Positions 5,003-7,804 of a DNA stretch of 7,804 bases are shown here, in pieces. Position 1 is the stretch's first letter. The number at the start of each line of letters is the position of its first letter. The notes under the pieces were generated by a model, which had not been told where the DNA came from, searched no databases, and worked only from the letters and a program-made list of their open reading frames with translations. The DNA comes from Candidatus Staskawiczbacteria bacterium (GTDB lineage Bacteria > Patescibacteriota > Minisyncoccia > Minisyncoccales > Staskawiczbacteraceae). The stretch lies in assembly GCA_943357015.1 (NCBI GenBank), contig CALRFZ010000006.1, positions 3,126 to 10,929 of the forward strand, written 5' to 3'. The position numbers and the translations under genes are program-made.

Positions 5003-5758
5003 CTAACTAATCGCTGATTTTATAATTAATTCGAATTCCTCTGCATTCAATGATGCCCCGCCAACTAACAATCCATTTACTCCAGAACCCAAAATATACT
5101 GCGCAGAATTTTTACTCGTCACGCTCCCGCCGTACAAAATTACTACATCATCAGCTAATTGACGATTATATAAATTTACGATTGTTTTTTTAATTAACAA
5201 AACACTGCTCATAGTTTGGTCAATCGAACAATTATTTCCTGTGCCAATTGCCCAAACTGGCTCATACGCCACAACTAATTTTGAATTTTGAATTTCTAGC
5301 TTTGAAAGTCCACGCAACGCTTGCGTAATTTGCCTTTCAATAACCTCCTGAGTTTTATTAGCATCTTTTTCTTCTGCCGTCTCCCCCACACACAAGATAA
5401 TATTTAACTTGGCATCTAAAGCCTTTTTGATTTTTTTATTTATAATTTCATCAGTTTCAAAAAAATATTTACGCCTTTCACTATGACCGATTATAACATA
5501 TTGAACTTTTAAATCTTTTAATTGAATGGCCGAAACCTCACCTGTAAATGCCCCTTTTTCTTCCCAAAAAATATTTTGAGCGCCAAGTGTGACGCCTTTT
5601 AGTAAGGGTAAATATATAAATGGCGGACAAATTACCACTTCAACTTTTTGGCGTACTGATTTTTGCGCCACAATGCGTTTAATCTGACCAAAAAGTTTTT
5701 TCGCATCCTGCAAAGATGAGGGATTTAATTTCCAATTGGCAATAATTAATGGTTTCAT
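5003..5758 (-). CDS. tpiA: Triose-phosphate isomerase
   Basis: It interconverts dihydroxyacetone phosphate and glyceraldehyde-3-phosphate in glycolysis, in the cytoplasm. The protein is 251 residues, normal for the family. Active-site parts are all present: NWK with Lys10, catalytic His92 in GHSERRKYF, catalytic Glu166 in AYEPVWAIGTG (164-174, including flexible loop 6), and the phosphate-binding YGGSV (209-213) and VGGASL (232-237). The start is MKPLIIANWK at 5758. The longer frame from 5800 would translate the terminator of the upstream gene, so it is rejected. Residues 154-161 (LEIQNSKL) are encoded by a copy of the A/T spacer repeat. There is no Shine-Dalgarno sequence, and the -10 box sits so close that the mRNA should be leaderless. 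Confidence 0.97.
   Translation of the reverse strand: MKPLIIANWKLNPSSLQDAKKLFGQIKRIVAQKSVRQKVEVVICPPFIYLPLLKGVTLGAQNIFWEEKGAFTGEVSAIQLKDLKVQYVIIGHSERRKYFFETDEIINKKIKKALDAKLNIILCVGETAEEKDANKTQEVIERQITQALRGLSKLEIQNSKLVVAYEPVWAIGTGNNCSIDQTMSSVLLIKKTIVNLYNRQLADDVVILYGGSVTSKNSAQYILGSGVNGLLVGGASLNAEEFELIIKSAIS
5276..5299 (-). repeat. Spacer repeat inside the tpiA coding region
   Basis: The 13-mer attttgaattttg at 5278-5290 is identical to 891-903 in the infA-rpmJ spacer. The minus strand 13-mer GAAATTCAAAATT (ending at 5284) equals plus-strand 117-129 in the rpsM-rpsK spacer. In tpiA it encodes LEIQNSKL, between the helix that ends ALRGL and the strand leading to AYEPVW. That segment is about two residues longer than in Geobacillus stearothermophilus TIM, as I recall it, and should be a surface loop. 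Confidence 0.6.
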
Positions 5759-5764
5759 AACTTT

Positions 5765-5770
5765 ATAATA
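5765..5770 (-). promoter_or_regulatory. Extended -10 promoter of tpiA, predicted leaderless
   Basis: TATTAT on the minus strand matches 5 of 6 consensus bases and is preceded by TGG, an extended -10. Only six bases (AAAGTT) separate it from the tpiA ATG, so transcription would begin at or within a base or so of the start codon. The -35 region falls in the U tract of the upstream terminator and is poor (TTTTTT at 17 bases). Confidence 0.55.
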
Positions 5771-5787
5771 CCAAAATATTTTTAAAC

Positions 5788-5814
5788 AAAAAAGCCCCAA
5801 ATTTCTCTGGGGCT
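5788..5814 (-). terminator. Rho-independent terminator of the small membrane gene
   Basis: Reading the minus strand, AGCCCC (5809-5814) pairs with GGGGCT (5793-5798) around a ten-base loop, followed by six U (5793-5788). It is G/C-rich in an A/T-rich surrounding and lies 29 bases before the tpiA start. It would stop read-through from the small membrane gene into tpiA. Confidence 0.9.
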
Positions 5815-5815
5815 C

Positions 5816-5841
5816 AAAGGTTATTTAAAACAATAACCTTT
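5816..5841 (-). other. Perfect 10-bp hairpin over the stop codon
   Basis: AAAGGTTATT (5832-5841) pairs perfectly with AATAACCTTT (5816-5825) around a six-base loop. It begins on the last base of the stop codon of the small membrane gene and ends two bases before the terminator stem. It could stabilise the 3' end, or help the terminator. It has no U run of its own. Confidence 0.6.
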
Positions 5842-6167
5842 CAAATCAAACTAGCTTTGTCGTCACAGATTTTTAGGCGTAATGTCTTATCCTTGCGTCT
5901 GCATAACATCAGCTTATCCCCCGCCACAATTTCCCGATAAAACTCTGGTAATGTGATGAACAATACTTGACCCTGAACATCCCTTACCCGCGCAAAGTTA
6001 CGCGCGAGCAGATTCTCTGTCGCAATCACAACATACTCCTCTCCAACCCTCAAGGTGTTCCATGGCGTTATCGGAACACTCCTTCTGCTGGCAACCAGCA
6101 GTAAACCTACTAAAAGCGACAAAATAAGAATTCCAAATCCAGTCACAATGATTGTTTCCATTGCCAT
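5841..6167 (-). CDS. Unknown small membrane-anchored protein
   Basis: I do not recognise this 108-residue protein. One membrane helix lies at about residues 5-26 (TIIVTGFGILILSLLVGLLLVA), followed by Arg-Arg, which suggests the C-terminal part faces the cytoplasm. Residues 35-103 alternate in a way that suggests a small beta-barrel (EYVVIA, FARVRD, GQVLFITLP, GDKLMLC, LRLKI). The reading frame opens at a GTG (6179), but the purine-rich GGGAGGGG lies across that codon. The ATG at 6167 (or at 6161, two codons on) is therefore the better start. It has the best promoter in the window, a strong ribosome site and its own terminator. G+C over 5881-6120 is about 48% by hand count, against 22% in one block of the neighbouring tpiA (5401-5460). 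map and adk are also moderately G+C-rich, so transfer is only a possibility. Confidence 0.8.
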   Translation of the reverse strand: MAMETIIVTGFGILILSLLVGLLLVASRRSVPITPWNTLRVGEEYVVIATENLLARNFARVRDVQGQVLFITLPEFYREIVAGDKLMLCRRKDKTLRLKICDDKASLI

Positions 6168-6171
6168 CACC

Positions 6172-6176
6172 CCTCC
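6172..6176 (-). promoter_or_regulatory. Strong Shine-Dalgarno of the small membrane gene
   Basis: GGAGG in the run TGGGAGGGGTGATG lies four bases before the ATG at 6167 and ten before the ATG at 6161. It overlaps the GTG at 6179-6177 region, so it argues against that start. Spacing does not settle which of the two ATGs is used. Confidence 0.75.
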
Positions 6177-6203
6177 CACATTAACGCAGTGGGCGCAAAA
6201 TTG

Positions 6204-6223
6204 AAAAGATCAACACATCTTTT
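6204..6223 (-). other. Small A/T-rich hairpin after map
   Basis: AAAAGAT (6217-6223) and ATCTTTT (6204-6210) form a 7-bp stem with a six-base loop, 13 bases after the map stop codon. It is too A/T-rich, and the bases after it (CAATTTT) too mixed, for a confident terminator call. The promoter of the next gene would start transcription within this hairpin. Confidence 0.3.
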
Positions 6224-6251
6224 TTATACTACTTATCTACTCCTGTGTCAA
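6223..6251 (-). promoter_or_regulatory. Near-consensus promoter inside the 3' end of map
   Basis: On the minus strand, TTGACA (6246-6251) is a perfect -35 box. A 17-base spacer and TATAAA (6223-6228, 5 of 6) follow. The -35 lies in the last codons of map and the -10 just past its stop. Transcription would start near 6216, giving a leader of about 50 bases for the small membrane gene. It is the closest match to sigma-70 consensus in the window. Confidence 0.8.
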
Positions 6252-6986
6252 TACCCTGCATCCATCACGAGTAATAGCAACGGTGTGCTCAAAGTGAGCA
6301 GATAAAGATCCGTCTCTAGTAACAATTCCCCATCCATCGGAATTTTTTTTTACTTCGTAATCGCCCATAGTGACCATAGGTTCAATACAAATTACCATAC
6401 CTTCTTTTAATGTATCACCAGTGGCACGTTTACCGTAATTTGGAATATATGGGTCTTCATGCACCTGTTTGCCAATACCATGTCCATACAATGTGCGCAC
6501 TACGCCAAAACCTTGGTCTTCCACAAATCTCTGGATAGTATTTCCCAAGTCACCCGTCATCACGCCAGCCCGAACTTTTTTTAGCCCCAATCTTAATGAT
6601 TTTTTGGTCACATCAATTAATCGCTTCGCTTCAAACGAAATTTCACCAACGGCAACAGTAACAGCCATATCAGTATTATATCCTTTCCACAAAACTCCCA
6701 AATCTAAACCAACAATGTCACCATTTTTTAGTGGAATGTTATCTGGAAACCCATGCACAACAGTTTCATTGACCGATGCGCACAGCGAATAAGGAAAACC
6801 CAAATACCCTTTAAATGCTGGCTTAGCCCCCGCAGCCAAAATCAAGGATTCAGCTAACCGATCTAACTCCAAAGTAGTAACGCCGGGCTTTGCCATTTCT
6901 GCTACTTTTTTTAACACGGTAGCCAGAATTTTCCCGCCTTCCGCCATAATTTGAATTTCCGCTTCCGATTTTATAGTTACCGACAT
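6237..6986 (-). CDS. map: Methionine aminopeptidase, type I
   Basis: It removes the initiator methionine from nascent proteins in the cytoplasm. It has 249 residues, about the length of minimal bacterial type Ia enzymes. The pita-bread fold metal ligands are all present: Asp95 (GLDLG), Asp106 (YNTDMAVTV), His169 (YGHGIG), Glu202 (IEPMV) and Glu233 (FEHTVAIT). His78 (ETVVHG) and His176 (VHEDP) are the substrate-binding histidines. The start MSVTIKSEAEIQIM is normal. It follows adk with a 12-base gap, the standard adk-map pair, and is probably co-transcribed with it. No clear Shine-Dalgarno sequence precedes it. It normally precedes infA; here a five-gene segment intervenes. Its 3' end contains the promoter of the next gene. 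Confidence 0.98.
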   Translation of the reverse strand: MSVTIKSEAEIQIMAEGGKILATVLKKVAEMAKPGVTTLELDRLAESLILAAGAKPAFKGYLGFPYSLCASVNETVVHGFPDNIPLKNGDIVGLDLGVLWKGYNTDMAVTVAVGEISFEAKRLIDVTKKSLRLGLKKVRAGVMTGDLGNTIQRFVEDQGFGVVRTLYGHGIGKQVHEDPYIPNYGKRATGDTLKEGMVICIEPMVTMGDYEVKKNSDGWGIVTRDGSLSAHFEHTVAITRDGCRVLTQE

Positions 6987-6998
6987 AAGAGGTCTATA

Positions 6999-7709
6999 TT
7001 ATTCTAAAGTTTTTAAAATTTCTTCGTGAACCTCGGCTACGGACCGCTCGCCGTTAATTCTTTTAACTGGAAATCCGTGCTCATTAAAGTAATCAAATAA
7101 TGGAAATGTCCTAGCTTCGTACTGTTCCAGCCGAGTTTTAATAGTTTCTGGGTCGTCTAAATCCTTTCTTCTGACTAATTTTGATCCGTCTAATGGACAG
7201 ATAGTTAGCTTATCGGTTTCATCGTTAAATAAAATGGAATGCCTGATTAACTCGCAAATTTTACGATGAGAATTACGATGAATTGTGGCCTCGGCCGAAA
7301 TTTCCAGTAAAAAAATCTTAATATTTTCTTTTCCGTACAATTCCGCCAACAATGGCATTTCGCGTTCGGCCTCATAGACAGTGCGAGGTGAACCAGCAAT
7401 AACCAAATTATCACCTTCAGCAAATAAACGCTTAAATTCTTGCATTGAAAGATAGGTTACCCACGGCGGACTGCAAAGCTCGCCCTTTTTCCAAATTTCC
7501 AATTCGTGCAACACATCATATTTTTCACCTTCCACCTCCACAAAACGACGAACATCGTCCTTGGTCATTTTTTCTGCCTTTTTAAATTCTCGTTCCAAAA
7601 TTTTTGAGGTTTCAAACAAGTAAAGCGCCATCTTTTCAGATAAAAGTTCAGATTGAGTTCCCTTTCCTGCCCCCGGTGGTCCAAATAAAATAATAACTTT
7701 TTTTGGCAT
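6999..7709 (-). CDS. adk: Adenylate kinase (nucleoside monophosphate kinase)
   Basis: It transfers phosphate between ATP and AMP in the cytoplasm. The P-loop is GPPGAGKGT (10-18, Lys16). AMP-site parts are ETSKILER (33-40) and GSPRT (106-110), where most adenylate kinases have (D)GFPRT. The LID follows, with RNSHRKIC (145-152) and CPLDGSKLVRR (171-181), then DDPETIKTRLEQY (185-197). The LID keeps Cys152, Cys171 and Asp174, but the second position of the first pair is Ile155, so a four-ligand zinc site as in C-x2-C...C-x2-D lids is incomplete. The length of 236 exceeds the usual 214 or so; residues 55-95, in the NMP-binding part, look longer. Candidate-phyla genomes carry similar lids. Location before map supports adk. 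The gene has no Shine-Dalgarno sequence. Another NMP kinase specificity cannot be excluded. Confidence 0.92.
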   Translation of the reverse strand: MPKKVIILFGPPGAGKGTQSELLSEKMALYLFETSKILEREFKKAEKMTKDDVRRFVEVEGEKYDVLHELEIWKKGELCSPPWVTYLSMQEFKRLFAEGDNLVIAGSPRTVYEAEREMPLLAELYGKENIKIFLLEISAEATIHRNSHRKICELIRHSILFNDETDKLTICPLDGSKLVRRKDLDDPETIKTRLEQYEARTFPLFDYFNEHGFPVKRINGERSVAEVHEEILKTLE

Positions 7710-7804
7710 AGTTGTGAATTTTTAATTTCCAATTTTTAATTTTTAAATAATGTTTTAATTTTTTAATGTCTAGACCGACGGAGGTTTTAAAATTTAATCA
7801 TTTA
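7710..7804. other. adk upstream spacer with A/T repeats and a G/C-rich patch
   Basis: No gene is visible; all three minus frames contain stops at the far end. Bases 7716-7745 repeat aatttttaattt-like units. At 7768-7784 a G/C-rich patch stands out: the palindrome gtctagac (7768-7775) followed by cgacggagg. A possible adk promoter is TAGACA (7767-7772) with TATTTA (7744-7749) 17 bases on, but the -10 is poor. The gene before adk (secY in the usual order) lies outside the window. Confidence 0.4.

Noticed and set aside
5759..5800. Longer tpiA start (MGLFCLKIFWYYKV before MKPLIIANWK)
   Set aside because: Those codons are the terminator and promoter of this junction, and TIM normally starts just before NWK.
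6168..6179. GTG start for the small membrane protein
   Set aside because: The purine-rich ribosome site overlaps these codons and serves the ATG at 6167 or 6161.
6469..6792. 107-residue plus-strand frame
   Set aside because: Antisense to the metal-binding part of map; map has all five metal ligands.

Overview
The window looks like chromosomal DNA of a Candidate Phyla Radiation (Patescibacteria) bacterium. The reasons are: an A/T-rich genome; spacers made of short AAATT/GAAATT-type repeats; an alanyl-tRNA synthetase that stops after its editing domain; an adenylate kinase with a degenerate zinc lid; a membrane-anchored baseplate-J-like protein of a type I recall from this group; and no Shine-Dalgarno sequence in front of most core genes. 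UGA appears to be a stop (the gene ending at 5841 uses it), which argues against the recoded Gracilibacteria/Absconditabacteria. I cannot place it to a phylum.

All genes are on the minus strand, so biological order runs from high to low coordinates: adk, map, a small membrane protein, tpiA, a small Cys/His-rich protein, alaS, a baseplate-J-like membrane protein, infA, rpmJ, rpsM, and the first codons of rpsK at the window edge. adk-map and infA-rpmJ-rpsM-rpsK are the two halves of the usual end of the spc/alpha ribosomal protein region. Here about 5 kb with five other genes lies between map and infA.

The inserted segment is cut into short transcription units. A near-consensus promoter inside the 3' end of map serves the small membrane gene, which ends in two hairpins, the second a clear rho-independent terminator. 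tpiA starts only about 30 bases beyond that terminator, from a -10 placed so that its mRNA would be leaderless. tpiA probably reads into the Cys/His-rich gene, which ends in another terminator. A consensus -10 then precedes alaS. infA has an extended -10 promoter flanked by two inverted repeats and a leader of only about 9 bases.

Functionally the window joins translation (IF-1, L36, S13, S11, AlaRS, methionine aminopeptidase) with adenylate metabolism (adk) and glycolysis (tpiA). The two small unknown genes stand apart: they are the only ones with strong Shine-Dalgarno sequences, and each has its own terminator. The other recurring theme is a family of short A/T-rich repeats that fills spacers, can mimic an N-terminal coding extension, and is found once inside tpiA. 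I saw no CRISPR array, insertion sequence, tRNA or rRNA gene.
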